From NCBI RefSeq assembly GCF_012926525.1, contig NZ_JABBNI010000010.1, forward strand, positions 1-64,000: 64,000 nucleotides of DNA, in the 5' to 3' direction. Positions 11,958 to 22,619 of this stretch are shown one piece after another (position 1 is the first letter of the stretch; the number at the start of each line of letters is the position of its first letter). The DNA is from Clostridium muellerianum. GTDB taxonomy: Bacteria; Bacillota; Clostridia; Clostridiales; Clostridiaceae. Below the pieces are notes generated by a model. It searched no databases and was not told where the DNA came from. It saw only the letters and a program-made list of their open reading frames with translations. The position numbers and the translations under genes are program-made.

Positions 11958-11970
11958 TGGCTTTCTTTTT
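11948..11970 (+). terminator. Terminator after jag
   Basis: GAAAGCC-TAAT-GGCTTTC followed by five T residues, overlapping the last codons and stop of jag. Confidence 0.75.
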
Positions 11971-12004
11971 GCTTTACTAGTAAATTTAAATAAGGAGTGA
12001 AATG

Positions 12005-13384
12005 ATGAAAGAATTTGATACTATAGCAGCAATAAGTACGGTTTTAGGTGAAGGTGGAATATCTATCATAAGAGTTTCAGGAGATAAAGCGTTAAAAATG
12101 GTAAGTAGTTTATTTAAAGGACCTAATGATAGAAAATTAGATGATATAAAACCATATACTATTAGATATGGTTTTATTATAGAGAAAGATACTGGTGATA
12201 CTTTAGATGAAGTTTTAGTAAGCTATATGAAAGCTCCTAGAAGTTTTACGGCTGAAGATACAATTGAAATAAATTGTCATGGTGGAGTAGTCGCTACTAA
12301 AAAAGTATTAGAAGAAGTAATTAAGAGTGGGGCTAGGTTAGCAGAGCCTGGAGAATTTACGAAACGAGCATTTTTAAATGGAAGAATTGATTTAAGTCAA
12401 GCTGAAGCTGTTATTGATATAATTAGAGCTAAAACTGAACTTGCAATGAAATCAGCAGTGGCTCAGTCTAAAGGAAAAGTTTCCGAGAAAATAAATTTAG
12501 TAAGAAATAATCTTTTAGAAATTGTTGCTCATATAGAAGCCACAGTGGATTATCCAGAAGATGATTTGGAAGAAGTAACTGCAGATAAAGTTTCAACACA
12601 GTTAAAAAGTGTGGTTGAAGATATGGATAACATATTAAAAACTTCGGAAGAAGGTAAAATAATTAGAGAAGGTCTTAATACTGTTATTGTAGGTAAACCT
12701 AATGTGGGAAAATCTTCACTTTTAAATTCTCTTTTAAGAGAAAAAAGAGCTATAGTTACTGAAATACCAGGAACTACAAGGGACGTAATAGAAGAATATA
12801 TAAATATAGATGGTGTAGCTGTAAAAATAGTAGATACTGCAGGAATTAGAGAAACTGAAGATTTTGTGGAGAAAATCGGTGTTGAAAAATCTAAAGAAAA
12901 GATAAATGAAGCTGATTTAGTTATATTAATGTTAGATTTGAGTAGAAAATTAGATAATGAGGATATCGAAATTATAGATTATATAAAAGATAAAAAATAT
13001 ATAATTTTGTTAAATAAAAGTGATTTAGGTGGTAAAATAAATAAAGGAGATATAAAAAATCTTAATTCAAATTATATAATAGAAACCTCAGCTAAAACAG
13101 GAGAAGGTATAGATAAACTTAAAGAATGTATAAAGGAATTGTTTTTTAATGGAGAAGTTATATCAAAAGATATACTTATAACTAATACAAGACATAAAGA
13201 AGCTTTAATAAAAGCTAAGGAAAGCTGTATTCAAGCTTTAGATGCATTAAAAAATACATCAGCTATAGATTTAGCATCTATAGATATAAGAAATGCCTGG
13301 ATGAGTTTAGGTGAGATAACTGGAGATACGTTAGAAGAAGATATAATAAATAAAATATTTTCGGAATTTTGTTTAGGAAAGTAG
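12005..13384 (+). CDS. mnmE: tRNA modification GTPase MnmE
   Basis: Works with MnmG to install cmnm5 groups at wobble U34 of certain tRNAs. The 459-aa protein has the N-terminal tetrahydrofolate-binding domain, a G domain with GKPNVGKSS and [10 protein letters not shown], and the C-terminal FCLGK motif carrying the catalytic cysteine. AGGAG lies 7 nt from ATG 12005 and only 4 nt from the ATG one codon earlier, so I prefer 12005. mnmG starts 9 bp downstream. Confidence 0.96.
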   Translation: MKEFDTIAAISTVLGEGGISIIRVSGDKALKMVSSLFKGPNDRKLDDIKPYTIRYGFIIEKDTGDTLDEVLVSYMKAPRSFTAEDTIEINCHGGVVATKKVLEEVIKSGARLAEPGEFTKRAFLNGRIDLSQAEAVIDIIRAKTELAMKSAVAQSKGKVSEKINLVRNNLLEIVAHIEATVDYPEDDLEEVTADKVSTQLKSVVEDMDNILKTSEEGKIIREGLNTVIVGKPNVGKSSLLNSLLREKRAIVTEIPGTTRDVIEEYINIDGVAVKIVDTAGIRETEDFVEKIGVEKSKEKINEADLVILMLDLSRKLDNEDIEIIDYIKDKKYIILLNKSDLGGKINKGDIKNLNSNYIIETSAKTGEGIDKLKECIKELFFNGEVISKDILITNTRHKEALIKAKESCIQALDALKNTSAIDLASIDIRNAWMSLGEITGDTLEEDIINKIFSEFCLGK

Positions 13385-13393
13385 GAAAAGTAT

Positions 13394-15280
13394 ATGGAAT
13401 ATTTTGCTGGAGAATATGATGTAGTTGTAATTGGAGCAGGTCATGCAGGTTGTGAGGCAGGACTTGCAGCAGCAAGGATGGGTTGCAAAACTTTAATGTG
13501 TACTATGAATTTAGATAGTGTTGGTTTTATGCCATGTAATCCAAGTGTAGGTGGTACTGCAAAAGGTCATTTGGTAAGAGAGATAGATGCATTAGGTGGA
13601 GAAATGGGTGTAAATATAGACCATACATTTATTCAATCAAGAATGCTTAATACATCTAAAGGTCCTGCAGTACATTCATTAAGGGCGCAGGCTGATAAGA
13701 AACGATACTCCGAAAGAATGAAGCATACTATAGAGAAAGAAGAAAATCTTTATTTAAGACAAATTGAAGTTATAGATATAAAAGTAGAAAATAAAAAAGT
13801 TTGTGGTGTATTAACTAAAAATGGAGCTTATTTTAAAACAAAAGCAGTTATTCTTACTACAGGAACTTATTTAAGAGGTAAAATTATAATAGGTGAAGTT
13901 AATTATAGTGGAGGTCCAAGCGGACTTTTCCCTGCTAATGAGTTATCACAAAAACTCTTAGAGCTAGGTATAGAACTTAGGAGATTTAAAACTGGTACAC
14001 CTGCAAGAGTGAACAGTAGAAGTGTTGATTTTTCTAAAATGATAGAACAAAAAGGTGATAAGAAGATAGTTCCATTTTCATTTATGAGTGATGATATTAA
14101 TAGAGAACAAATACCTTGTTATTTAACTTATACTACATATGATACACTTAAGGTTATAAGAGACAATATAAATAGATCTCCATTGTATAATGGAACTATA
14201 AAATCAGTAGGACCTAGATATTGTCCGTCAATAGAAGATAAGGTTATGAGATTTCCAGATAAAGAAAAGCATCAAATATTTATAGAACCAGAAGGGGAGA
14301 ATACAGAAGAACTTTATGTAGGAGGAGCTTCTAGTTCACTTCCAGAAGAAGTTCAGCTTGCTATGTATAGAACAATAGAAGGTCTTGAGAATGTAGAAAT
14401 TTTACGAACAGCTTATGCTATAGAGTATGATTCTATAAATCCCCAACAACTTAAGTTATCATTAGAGTTTAAAAATATAGAAGGACTTTTTGGAGCAGGT
14501 CAGGTAAATGGAAGTTCTGGATATGAAGAAGCAGCAGCGCAAGGAATTATTGCAGGAATAAATGCTTCGCTTAAAATTCAAGATAGGGAACCTTTAATTT
14601 TAAAAAGATCAGATGCATATATAGGTGTACTCATAGATGACTTAGTAACTAAAGGTACAGAAGAACCATATAGAATGATGACATCACGTTCAGAATATAG
14701 ATTAATTTTGAGACAAGATAATGCAGATTTAAGATTAACAGAGATTGGACATGACATAGGTTTAGTTAAAGAAGAAAGATATAATAAGTTTTTACAAAGA
14801 AAACAAGCAATACAAGAAGAGATAAATAGAATAAAAAGTGTTCAAATTAATCCTAAAAAAGAAGTTATTGAATTTCTAAGTTCATTGGATTCTTCAGAAC
14901 TCAAAAAGTCTATAAGTTTATATGAACTTATAAAAAGACCTGAACTTGATTATTTTAAAGTAGCTCCTTTAGATAAGGATAGAATTGAATTACCAGATGA
15001 TATAAAAGAGGAAGTTAATATTATTTCAAAGTATGAAGGATATATCAACAAACAATTAGAGCAGGTAGTACAATTTAAAAAATTTGAAAATAAAAATATC
15101 CCAAATGATATTGATTATAATAATATAAAAGGTTTAAGATTAGAAGCTATACAAAAACTAAGCAAGGTGAAACCTATGAACATAGGGCAAACTTCAAGAA
15201 TTTCAGGTGTTTCTCCTGCGGATATTTCAGTACTTTTAATATATCTTGAAAGAGAATATAGAACCAAAAGTCAGGAATAA
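13394..15280 (+). CDS. mnmG: tRNA uridine-5-carboxymethylaminomethyl modification enzyme MnmG
   Basis: FAD-dependent partner of MnmE. The 628-aa protein begins with the Rossmann motif [19 protein letters not shown] and includes the GidA signatures [11 protein letters not shown] and [16 protein letters not shown]. The C-terminal helical domain ends with [17 protein letters not shown]. Length and neighbours are standard. Confidence 0.97.
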   Translation: MEYFAGEYDVVVIGAGHAGCEAGLAAARMGCKTLMCTMNLDSVGFMPCNPSVGGTAKGHLVREIDALGGEMGVNIDHTFIQSRMLNTSKGPAVHSLRAQADKKRYSERMKHTIEKEENLYLRQIEVIDIKVENKKVCGVLTKNGAYFKTKAVILTTGTYLRGKIIIGEVNYSGGPSGLFPANELSQKLLELGIELRRFKTGTPARVNSRSVDFSKMIEQKGDKKIVPFSFMSDDINREQIPCYLTYTTYDTLKVIRDNINRSPLYNGTIKSVGPRYCPSIEDKVMRFPDKEKHQIFIEPEGENTEELYVGGASSSLPEEVQLAMYRTIEGLENVEILRTAYAIEYDSINPQQLKLSLEFKNIEGLFGAGQVNGSSGYEEAAAQGIIAGINASLKIQDREPLILKRSDAYIGVLIDDLVTKGTEEPYRMMTSRSEYRLILRQDNADLRLTEIGHDIGLVKEERYNKFLQRKQAIQEEINRIKSVQINPKKEVIEFLSSLDSSELKKSISLYELIKRPELDYFKVAPLDKDRIELPDDIKEEVNIISKYEGYINKQLEQVVQFKKFENKNIPNDIDYNNIKGLRLEAIQKLSKVKPMNIGQTSRISGVSPADISVLLIYLEREYRTKSQE

Positions 15281-15308
15281 TTAAATGTTTTAGAATGGAG
15301 AATAAATT

Positions 15309-16028
15309 ATGAAATATTTCGATATAATGAGTGATGCGTGTAAAGATGTAGGGTTATCTTTTAATAAGGATATTTACAGTAAGTTTGATCAGTATAAAGA
15401 CATGATTAAATTTTGGAATGAAAAAATTAACTTAACAGCTATAGTTGATGATGAACAAATATTTAAGAAACATTTTATAGATTGTATAAAGATTTTTAAA
15501 TTTTCTCCTTTAAAAGAAGCTAAAAGTATTATTGATGTAGGTACTGGAGCTGGTTTTCCTGGAATACCAATTAAAATCATGAAGCAAGACTTAAATTTGA
15601 TATTGCTGGATTCTTTAAATAAAAGAATAAATTTTTTAAATGAAGTCGTAAATAAAATTAGTTTAAAAAATGTAGCTACTATTCATGGAAGAGCAGAAGA
15701 TTTTTCTAGAAAACCGGAATATAGGGAAAAAAGTGATGCTGCAGTATCAAGAGCTGTTGCCAATCTTTCAGTATTAAGTGAATTATGTATTCCTTATATT
15801 AAGGTTGGAGGTTACTTTGTTGCCATGAAAGGCCCTTCTGTGGAAGATGAAATTAAGGATGGTAAAAATGCAGTATCTATTTTAGGCGGAAAAATAGAAG
15901 ATGTTATAAAGATAAATATTGAAGATAGTGATTTAAAACATAATCTTGTTATAATAAAAAAGATAAAAGAAACACCAAAAGCATATCCTAGAAAAGCAGG
16001 AACAGCAAGTAAAAAGCCTTTAAGATAA
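15309..16028 (+). CDS. rsmG: 16S rRNA (guanine527-N7)-methyltransferase RsmG
   Basis: SAM-dependent methyltransferase for G527 of 16S rRNA. The 239-aa protein has the SAM-binding [16 protein letters not shown] and the [10 protein letters not shown] motif typical of GidB/RsmG. ATG follows a GGAG site. It lies in the conserved mnmG-rsmG-noc order. Confidence 0.96.
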   Translation: MKYFDIMSDACKDVGLSFNKDIYSKFDQYKDMIKFWNEKINLTAIVDDEQIFKKHFIDCIKIFKFSPLKEAKSIIDVGTGAGFPGIPIKIMKQDLNLILLDSLNKRINFLNEVVNKISLKNVATIHGRAEDFSRKPEYREKSDAAVSRAVANLSVLSELCIPYIKVGGYFVAMKGPSVEDEIKDGKNAVSILGGKIEDVIKINIEDSDLKHNLVIIKKIKETPKAYPRKAGTASKKPLR

Positions 16029-16111
16029 GTATAATAATTCAATAAAAAAGAAGGCATTTAAAAGATTGGAAATATGTTAATAATAGTGAAACTTAAGAGG
16101 GATGGTTAAAT

Positions 16112-16888
16112 ATGCAAGAAAATATTAGTTATATATCAGTTGATTTAATTTTACCTAATGTATATCAGCCTAGAAAGTATTTTGATGAAGAAAGTTTAGA
16201 GGAGTTAGCACAATCTATAAATACATATGGTATAATACAACCTTTATCAGTAAGAAAAGTAAGTGAAGATAAATATGAATTAGTAGCTGGTGAAAGAAGA
16301 TTAAGAGCTGCAAAAAAAGCAGGTCTAGAAAAGGTTCCAGTTATAATAGTGGATATAAGCGATAGAGAATCAGCAGCTATTGCTCTTTTAGAAAATCTAC
16401 AGAGAGATAATTTAAATTTTTTAGAAGAAGCTGAAGCCTATTATAATTTAATAAAGGATCATTCATATACACAAGAAAAGTTAGCGGAAGCTATAGGTAA
16501 AAAGCAATCTACCATTGCCAATAAAATTAGATTATTAAGATTGACACCTGAAATAAGAAATATTGTTTTAGAAAATAATTTAACAGAGAGGCATGCTAGA
16601 GCATTACTTAAGTTACCAACGGAAGAATTTCAAAAAAACATACTAAAAGTAGTAATAAAAAAATCATTAAATGTTAAAAATACAGAAATATTAGTAGAAA
16701 AAGAATTGAGTAAATTAGAGACGGATAATACAAAAAACGGAAAGAAAAAAATAAAAGGAATATTTTCACCAAGAGTATACATAAATACCGTTAAGCAAGT
16801 TTTTGATAAATATGGACTTAATGCAGAGTATTCATCTAAAGATTTTGAAGATGAAATACAAATTACTATAAAAATACCTAAAAAATAA
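16112..16888 (+). CDS. noc: Nucleoid occlusion protein Noc (ParB-like)
   Basis: ParB-family CTPase/DNA-binding protein of 258 aa. The N-terminal domain carries the GERRLRAAK box, the central HTH lies at YTQEKLAEAIGKKQSTIANK, and the C-terminus dimerises. In Bacillus, Noc blocks division over the nucleoid. Placement after rsmG and before parA-parB favours Noc over a second ParB. ATG 16112 has GAGGG upstream. A parS-like site lies 3 bp after the stop. Confidence 0.88.
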   Translation: MQENISYISVDLILPNVYQPRKYFDEESLEELAQSINTYGIIQPLSVRKVSEDKYELVAGERRLRAAKKAGLEKVPVIIVDISDRESAAIALLENLQRDNLNFLEEAEAYYNLIKDHSYTQEKLAEAIGKKQSTIANKIRLLRLTPEIRNIVLENNLTERHARALLKLPTEEFQKNILKVVIKKSLNVKNTEILVEKELSKLETDNTKNGKKKIKGIFSPRVYINTVKQVFDKYGLNAEYSSKDFEDEIQITIKIPKK

Positions 16889-16890
16889 GA

Positions 16891-16906
16891 TGTTTCACGT
16901 GAAACT
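16891..16906. promoter_or_regulatory. parS site
   Basis: TGTTTCACGTGAAACT, matching the parS consensus TGTTNCACGTGAAACA except for the last base, between noc and parA. Confidence 0.88.
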
Positions 16907-16947
16907 TTAAATTTTACAGATTATTTTAGTGCTTACTTGTTTTTTTC

Positions 16948-16978
16948 CTTGAGCTAGTATTGGCTCAAGTTTTTTTTT
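16948..16978 (+). terminator. Terminator after noc
   Basis: CTTGAGC / GCTCAAG stem with an 8-nt loop followed by nine or more T residues. Confidence 0.82.
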
Positions 16979-17102
16979 ACAAATATTAAAGTGAAATTTT
17001 TGTTAAAGTACTTTAAATATTTCATTTAAAAATATATAATTAAGAATGAGGCGCTTTTATACATAAATAATATTTAGTAATGCCTCTACTGTAAGGTTGG
17101 TG

Positions 17103-17876
17103 ATGATTATGAAAATAATATCAATATTTAACCAAAAAGGAGGAGTTGGTAAAACGACAACTTCTATAAATTTGAGTGCTTATTTAGCTATGCAGGGATA
17201 TAAAATATTAAATATAGACATTGATCCTCAGGGTAATACTACTAGTGGATTAGGTTTTGATAAAAGAACTATCAAGGAGTCTATATATGATGTTTTAACT
17301 TCAGATGTAGGTTTAGAGCAAGTTATGAAAAAGTGTGAGCTAATAGATAATTTTTATATTATACCATCTAAGATGGAGTTAGCAGGAGCAGAAGTTGAAC
17401 TCATAGATAAACCAAATAGGGAAAATATTTTAAAGGATAAAATTAAATACCTAAATGAACAATTTGATTTTGTATTTATAGATTGTCCTCCATCATTAGG
17501 ATTGCTTACAATTAATGCACTTACATTATCTAATAGTGTACTTATTCCAATCCAATGTGAATTTTATGCACTAGAAGGCGTAGGACAACTTGTAAATACT
17601 ATACAACTTGTAAAAAAATCTCTTAATAAGAACATAGAAATTGAAGGGGTTATTATGAGTATGTATGATGGCAGAACTAAATTATCTAATGAAGTTGTAA
17701 ATGAAGTAAGAAAGTATTTTAAAGATAAAGTTTACGATGTAACTATCCCTAGAAATATAAGGTTAGCTGAAGCACCAAGCTTTGGACTGCCAATAATGCT
17801 TTATGATGATAGATGTAGAGGAGCAGAAGCTTACGAGAATCTAACTAAAGAATTTTTAAGAAGGCAGAAGGAGTGA
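17103..17876 (+). CDS. parA: Chromosome partition ATPase ParA (Soj)
   Basis: Walker-type ATPase that segregates origins with ParB and, in Bacillus, regulates DnaA. It has the deviant Walker A KGGVGKTTTSINLS at its N-terminus, DIDPQGNTTSGLG, and DCPPSLGLLT. Starts at 17097 (TTG), 17103 or 17109 are all possible. AAGGT sits 5 nt before ATG 17103; GGTGAT sits 4 nt before ATG 17109. It forms an operon with parB, which begins 7 bp after the stop. Confidence 0.95.
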   Translation: MIMKIISIFNQKGGVGKTTTSINLSAYLAMQGYKILNIDIDPQGNTTSGLGFDKRTIKESIYDVLTSDVGLEQVMKKCELIDNFYIIPSKMELAGAEVELIDKPNRENILKDKIKYLNEQFDFVFIDCPPSLGLLTINALTLSNSVLIPIQCEFYALEGVGQLVNTIQLVKKSLNKNIEIEGVIMSMYDGRTKLSNEVVNEVRKYFKDKVYDVTIPRNIRLAEAPSFGLPIMLYDDRCRGAEAYENLTKEFLRRQKE

Positions 17877-17883
17877 GGAAATA

Positions 17884-18750
17884 TTGAATAAAAAGTTTGG
17901 ATTAGGGAAAGGCCTTGGGGCATTAATACCAGATCAAACTATTGAAGAAAATGAAGCTAAAAATAATGAGAATATAAATTTAATAGATATAAATTTAATA
18001 AAGGCGAATAGTACTCAACCAAGAAAAAATTTTGATGAACGTAAAATTATTCAACTTTCAGAATCAATAAAAGAACATGGAATTATACAACCTATAATAT
18101 TAAAATCTAATGGAGATACATATACCATAATTGCTGGTGAGAGAAGATGGAGAGCAGCTAAAGTTGCAGGAATTAAAGAAGTTCCTGCAATAATAATGGA
18201 CCTATCAGATAAGGAGATTTTAGAAGTTTCATTAATCGAAAATATACAAAGGCAGGATTTAAATCCTATAGAAGAAGCTCTAGCTTATAAGAGGTTAATT
18301 GAAGATTTTAAATTAACTCAGGAACAATTAAGCAATAGAATAGGAAAGTCAAGAACTGCTGTAACAAATTTATTGAGATTACTAAATATTGATAATAGAG
18401 TAAAAGAATATTTAATTGATGGAGTTATATCAGAAGGACACGCAAGAGCTTTATTAAGTTTAGAAGATAAGGATTTGCAGTATGAATATGCTCAAATGAT
18501 AATAGATGAAGCATTGAGTGTAAGGCAAACAGAAAAGCTTATTAAAAATATAAATAATAAAAAAAGGTTATCTAAAAAATCAGTAAGTGATGTAAATCCA
18601 TATTATGTGGATATCAAAAATAAATTAGAAAATCTATTTGGAACTAAAGTTCAGTTATTGGATAAAAAAGATAAAGGTAAAATTGAAATAGAATATTATT
18701 CTAGTGAAGATCTTCAAAGAATACTAGATATATTAGAAATCAAAAATTAA
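17884..18750 (+). CDS. parB: Chromosome partition protein ParB (Spo0J)
   Basis: CTP-dependent clamp that loads at parS. The 288-aa protein starts KFGLGKGLGALIP, has the CTPase motif GERRWRAAK, and an HTH around TQEQLSNRIGKSRTAVTN. TTG 17884 is the start, with GAGGAAA upstream. A parS-like site lies 20 bp after its stop. Confidence 0.95.
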   Translation: MNKKFGLGKGLGALIPDQTIEENEAKNNENINLIDINLIKANSTQPRKNFDERKIIQLSESIKEHGIIQPIILKSNGDTYTIIAGERRWRAAKVAGIKEVPAIIMDLSDKEILEVSLIENIQRQDLNPIEEALAYKRLIEDFKLTQEQLSNRIGKSRTAVTNLLRLLNIDNRVKEYLIDGVISEGHARALLSLEDKDLQYEYAQMIIDEALSVRQTEKLIKNINNKKRLSKKSVSDVNPYYVDIKNKLENLFGTKVQLLDKKDKGKIEIEYYSSEDLQRILDILEIKN

Positions 18751-18770
18751 TTATAAATTTTCAGCTCTAA

Positions 18771-18786
18771 TGTTTCACATGAAACA
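18771..18786. promoter_or_regulatory. Second parS site
   Basis: TGTTTCACATGAAACA, one mismatch from the consensus at the centre (CA for CG), between parB and the DUF4446 gene. Confidence 0.82.
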
Positions 18787-18806
18787 TTTATGGAAGGAGA
18801 AACAAT

Positions 18807-19307
18807 ATGCAAAACATCATAGGAATAATAAACAATTTTCAAGTTTATATTATCGCTGCACTTTTTGTATTGGTTGTAATATTACTTATTATGGTAATTA
18901 CTGCATTCAAGTCATTAAACAGATTAGAAGGTAGATATAGGAAGTTTATGAGGGGTGTAGATAATAAGAATTTGGAAGAACTAATAACAGGCTATCTAGA
19001 TAAAGTGGATAAGGTAGAAAAAAATTCAGATGATATGAAAGAAATATATAAGGAATTGGATACAAGATTAAAAGGATGTATTCAAAAAGTTTCTGTTGTA
19101 AGATACAGAGCATTTGAAGATGTAGGAAGTGATCTAAGTTTTTCAATATCTTTATTAGATGAAAATAATGATGGTGTTATTATTACAGGTATATATGGTA
19201 GAAACGAGAGTACTACGTATGCTAAACCAGTTGATAGAGGAATATCAAGATACGATTTATCTGAAGAAGAAAAACAAGTGTTACAAAATTCTATAAATAA
19301 AGTTTAA
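18807..19307 (+). CDS. DUF4446 family membrane protein
   Basis: A 166-aa protein with one N-terminal membrane helix (about residues 14-34), a charged, probably coiled middle, and a globular C-terminal part with VVRYRAFEDVGSDLSFSISL, the conserved DUF4446 block. The gene commonly follows parB in clostridia. Function is unknown; position suggests a link to origin segregation or the envelope. ATG follows AAGGAG. Confidence 0.82.
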   Translation: MQNIIGIINNFQVYIIAALFVLVVILLIMVITAFKSLNRLEGRYRKFMRGVDNKNLEELITGYLDKVDKVEKNSDDMKEIYKELDTRLKGCIQKVSVVRYRAFEDVGSDLSFSISLLDENNDGVIITGIYGRNESTTYAKPVDRGISRYDLSEEEKQVLQNSINKV

Positions 19308-19320
19308 AGTAATGAATAAT

Positions 19321-19359
19321 AAGCCTCCTTTAAGGGAATAGTAGCCTTAAAGGAGGCTT
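19321..19359 (+). promoter_or_regulatory. Hairpin that sequesters a ribosome-binding site
   Basis: A perfect 15-bp stem (19321-19335 with 19345-19359, 9-nt loop). The right arm contains the AGGAGG of the next gene, whose ATG is 4 nt after the stem. It could serve as an intrinsic terminator for the upstream gene, although no long T run follows, or as a translational switch. Confidence 0.65.
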
Positions 19360-19363
19360 GTTT

Positions 19364-19618
19364 ATGAAAATTTTTATTTCACAAGAACTTATGCACATAA
19401 GACAAGAATTAAAAAAAAGAGGATATGAGATAATTGATAAACCGGAAAATCAAATGTATGATGTTATAATATGCAACTTGAAAAATGGAGGATTAATAAG
19501 TCCAAATATAAATAGTAGTATAGAAAGAGAAGGCACACTGATAATAGATTCTGGTAGTAAAAGTATAGAAGAAATAGAGTGTATATTAAATAATAGATCA
19601 TGTAGTACATTACTTTAA
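19364..19618 (+). CDS. UPF0180 (YkuS-like) family protein
   Basis: An 84-aa protein beginning MKIFISQELMHIRQELKKRG, matching the small YkuS/UPF0180 family of unknown function. The core is MYDVIICNLKNGG followed by an IDSGSKSIEEIE end. ATG 19364 is chosen because the AGGAGG inside the preceding hairpin is 7 nt upstream. The unusual leader predicts low translation unless the hairpin opens. Confidence 0.75.
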   Translation: MKIFISQELMHIRQELKKRGYEIIDKPENQMYDVIICNLKNGGLISPNINSSIEREGTLIIDSGSKSIEEIECILNNRSCSTLL

Positions 19619-19650
19619 AATGCCTTCAACATTTATACTTGTATCTTTCA

Positions 19651-20253
19651 TTAGGCATTAGCATTTTGTATTAGATTATCGTTAAAATCATTATTATACT
19701 TTTTCCCTCCAATGGTTTTTAAGATAGAGTGATACAATCCTTTATATATAACATCTACAATTTGCATTACTGTGAATAGTCTTGTATTTTGAAGAACCAT
19801 AAATTCCATAGCACCAGATATATTAACTATACCTGTTATGCTTAAGTCGCCAATTTCAGGCAAATCTTTATTCATAGCAGAACCTGGTTTTAAAGGTTTC
19901 CCTTCTACTATTATTTTTCCAACATTTTGAATGCTGCCTAAACATGCATCAACAGCTATTATAAAAGGATTTTTGAATTTATTATTAACTTCATTAATAG
20001 TATTAGTAAGGTTTTTGGCATGAACAGGATTTTTAAGACTACCATATAAAAATACTCGATCTCTTATTAAAAAATTTAACTTATCACCTACTAAGGGGCC
20101 TAGGCTATCACCAGTTGATCTATCAGTTCCTATACACAAAATAATTATAGGTCTGCCTGATTTCACTATAGGATAAATTTCTTTGCTTAAAGTGTCTCTT
20201 AATTGAAAAACAGAATCTTGGGATGAGGAATCTAATATTAATTTATTTATCAT
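19651..20253 (-). CDS. yyaC: Spore protease YyaC
   Basis: A 200-aa protein related to the GPR/hydrogenase-maturation protease fold, with CIGTDRSTGDSLGPLVG, DACLGS, and GDLSITGIVN. YyaC is a sporulation-associated family near noc/parAB in Bacillus and clostridia; its substrate is unsettled. ATG 20253 follows CAGGAGG, favoured over an in-frame ATG 12 codons earlier. Confidence 0.88.
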   Translation of the reverse strand: MINKLILDSSSQDSVFQLRDTLSKEIYPIVKSGRPIIILCIGTDRSTGDSLGPLVGDKLNFLIRDRVFLYGSLKNPVHAKNLTNTINEVNNKFKNPFIIAVDACLGSIQNVGKIIVEGKPLKPGSAMNKDLPEIGDLSITGIVNISGAMEFMVLQNTRLFTVMQIVDVIYKGLYHSILKTIGGKKYNNDFNDNLIQNANA

Positions 20254-20326
20254 ATAAAAACCTCCTGTTATTATGAATTTTAACCACATAGAGGTTATTT
20301 ATACCTATATTTTTTATTTTTTAGCG

Positions 20327-20357
20327 TAAAAAATTCCTGATATTTGGTATCAGGAAT
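20327..20357 (-). terminator. Terminator of the permease gene
   Basis: On the minus strand, a perfect 10-bp stem ATTCCTGATA/TATCAGGAAT followed by six T residues, downstream of the AI-2E family gene. Confidence 0.8.
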
Positions 20358-20402
20358 CCCAGATTAAGTACATACATTTTAAAAACATATGGACTTTTAT
20401 GG

Positions 20403-21458
20403 TTAAAGTATATTAATTTTTTTAAATATATTATAAAAAACTACAAGGAATATACAGAAAATCATGCCCAAAATCCCATCAGCTTTAAGACCTATAAATA
20501 AGGCAGCTAAAATTGCTACAGGGTTGATACCTAATGAAGATGAAACAATTTTTGGTTCAATAATTTGTCGTATTATTGATACTAAAATATAAGAAATAAT
20601 AATTCCAAATGCGGTTATATAATTTTTAAATAAGAAAACATATATAAGAGCGAGAGGAATATATACAGTGCCTATTCCTAATATAGGCAGAATATCTACA
20701 AAGGCACATAGTGTGCTTAAAATAATTGCATATTTTACTTTAAAAACTAAAAATACTATTATGGTTTCTAGAAAAGTTATGCTTATAATAAACATATAAG
20801 ATAGTAGATATTTAATAAGCATTTTTTTTGTTTCTAAGTAAATGTAAAATATTTTATCTGTTTGATTTTCTGGAATAATAGTTAAAAATTTATCTTTAAC
20901 ATTAACTATATCTTTAGTAAAAAAGTATGTAGTAAGTAAAGTAAAAAGTATAACCATAATTATATATGGAATAGATGTTAAAAAGCATATTATTGTAGAT
21001 ACAACTTTTCCCGTTACAGATACAGTTATATTAGAAACTTTAGTTACAAAGTTTGAGAAATTTTTATCTACAGCGTTAATTATATAAGGATCAAGATTTT
21101 TATAATATTTTTGAAGCTTTTCGAAGGATTCATATACATTAGAAGAATTTTGAGATATATATGATTGAGTATTTTTTCCCAATTGAATAGCTTCCGTTGT
21201 AAGAATTCCTATTCCAAAGGATAATAGCAATATTAATACAGTAAAAAAAATAATTGTAGTTATTAAGGATGCTGATGAACTTTTAATTTTTAACTTTTTT
21301 ATAATATATCTAGTTGGTGTTTTTAAAATTAATGCACATAATAAAGCTAGTACAAATGGAAGCGTATAATTTATAGTGCTAAAAAATGTTAAAAAAACCA
21401 CAGTATATATTATAAAAAAAATCATAAATTTATCAAGTTTGATTAATAAGTCTTCCAT
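20403..21458 (-). CDS. AI-2E family (YtvI-like) transporter
   Basis: A 351-aa integral membrane protein with about seven or eight hydrophobic helices and the family regions KYAIILSTLCAFVDILPILG and LGINPVAILAALFIGLKADG. Family members have been proposed to export AI-2 or other small molecules or to act in Na+/H+ exchange; YtvI-like members are linked to sporulation. The start abuts the stop of the upstream aminotransferase-class-V gene, so the two are co-transcribed. Confidence 0.82.
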   Translation of the reverse strand: MEDLLIKLDKFMIFFIIYTVVFLTFFSTINYTLPFVLALLCALILKTPTRYIIKKLKIKSSSASLITTIIFFTVLILLLSFGIGILTTEAIQLGKNTQSYISQNSSNVYESFEKLQKYYKNLDPYIINAVDKNFSNFVTKVSNITVSVTGKVVSTIICFLTSIPYIIMVILFTLLTTYFFTKDIVNVKDKFLTIIPENQTDKIFYIYLETKKMLIKYLLSYMFIISITFLETIIVFLVFKVKYAIILSTLCAFVDILPILGIGTVYIPLALIYVFLFKNYITAFGIIISYILVSIIRQIIEPKIVSSSLGINPVAILAALFIGLKADGILGMIFCIFLVVFYNIFKKINIL

Positions 21459-22619
21459 TTAAATTACTCTGCCTTTTAAGATTGAATTTATAGCATATAA
21501 AGTGTAATCTATATCTTCTTTGGTATTAAAACATCCTATACTGAATCTTAAAGTACCCTTTGAAAATGTATTGATAGTTTTATGTGCTAAAGGAGCACAG
21601 TGCAGACCAGTTCTGCTCATTATATCAAAACCTTTATCTAAAATAAGAGAAAGTTCTTCATTATTAATCTTAGATGAATTTATGGAAACGGTAGAAGTTC
21701 TTAAAGCAGCATTTTTCAATCCATATACTTGAATTGATTTAATATTTAAAAGTCCATCAATAAGACGCTGACACAATTCTGTTTCTATTTCACATATAGT
21801 TGAAATACCAATTTTATTTATGTAGTTAATGCCAGCGAGCAAACCAGAGATACCGGGAGCATTTAATGTACCACTTTCAAATTTGTCAGGAAGAAACTGA
21901 GGTTGCATAATGCTTTGGGATAGGCTCCCTGTACCACCTTCCATAAAAGTGACAGCTTCTTTATTTAAATTATCATCAATTAAAAAACCACCGACACCTT
22001 GAGGACCAAGAAGGCATTTATGTCCTGTAAATGCTAGTGCATTACAGTTAAGCTTGTAAAAATCTTCAGATATGCATCCAGCTGTTTGAGCAGAATCTAC
22101 AATAAAATATATGTCTTTTTGTTTGCAAATACTGCCTATAATTTCTAAAGGTTGAATAGTACCTATTATATTAGAAGCGTGGGACAATACTACAAGTTTA
22201 GTATTTGGTTTTATAGCATTCTTAAAATCATCAACATCAATAAGTCCATTTTCAGAACATTTTAGAACATCTACTTCTATATTCATACTTCTTTTTAGTG
22301 AGGATAGAGGTCTTAATACGGAATTATGTTCCATTGAAGAAGTTATTATATGCCAGCCATCTTTAATAATACTTTTCATTAATATATTAAGTGATTGTGT
22401 TATGTTTCCAGTGAATATTACATTTTCTAATTTGTTGAAATTAAAAAAATTCATTAAAGCTTCTCTACAATCATAAATAATTCTATCCCCCGCTAAAGCA
22501 TTGGAATATCCCCCCCTTCCAGGATTAGCACCTATATTTTTCATATAATTAAGTATTGATGAGTAAACTGCTTCAGGCTTGGGATAAGAAGTAGAAGCAT
22601 TGTCTAAATAAACACTCAA
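21459..22619 (-). CDS. Cysteine desulfurase-like class V aminotransferase
   Basis: PLP-dependent enzyme of about 386 aa. It has YLDNASTSYPKP at the N-terminus, FTGHKCLLGPQGVGG with the PLP-binding lysine, and RTGLHCAPLAH with the likely catalytic cysteine. It would release sulfur or selenium from cysteine or selenocysteine. TTG 22619 is preferred because GGGAGGT lies 6 nt upstream; the next in-frame ATG upstream sits in that ribosome site. The divergent DUF3343 gene suggests a sulfur/selenium delivery pair. Confidence 0.85.
   Translation of the reverse strand: MSVYLDNASTSYPKPEAVYSSILNYMKNIGANPGRGGYSNALAGDRIIYDCREALMNFFNFNKLENVIFTGNITQSLNILMKSIIKDGWHIITSSMEHNSVLRPLSSLKRSMNIEVDVLKCSENGLIDVDDFKNAIKPNTKLVVLSHASNIIGTIQPLEIIGSICKQKDIYFIVDSAQTAGCISEDFYKLNCNALAFTGHKCLLGPQGVGGFLIDDNLNKEAVTFMEGGTGSLSQSIMQPQFLPDKFESGTLNAPGISGLLAGINYINKIGISTICEIETELCQRLIDGLLNIKSIQVYGLKNAALRTSTVSINSSKINNEELSLILDKGFDIMSRTGLHCAPLAHKTINTFSKGTLRFSIGCFNTKEDIDYTLYAINSILKGRVI

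Noticed and set aside
16112..16888. Second ParB rather than Noc
   Set aside because: Placement directly after rsmG and a true parB two genes on favour Noc, though sequence alone does not fully exclude a ParB paralogue.
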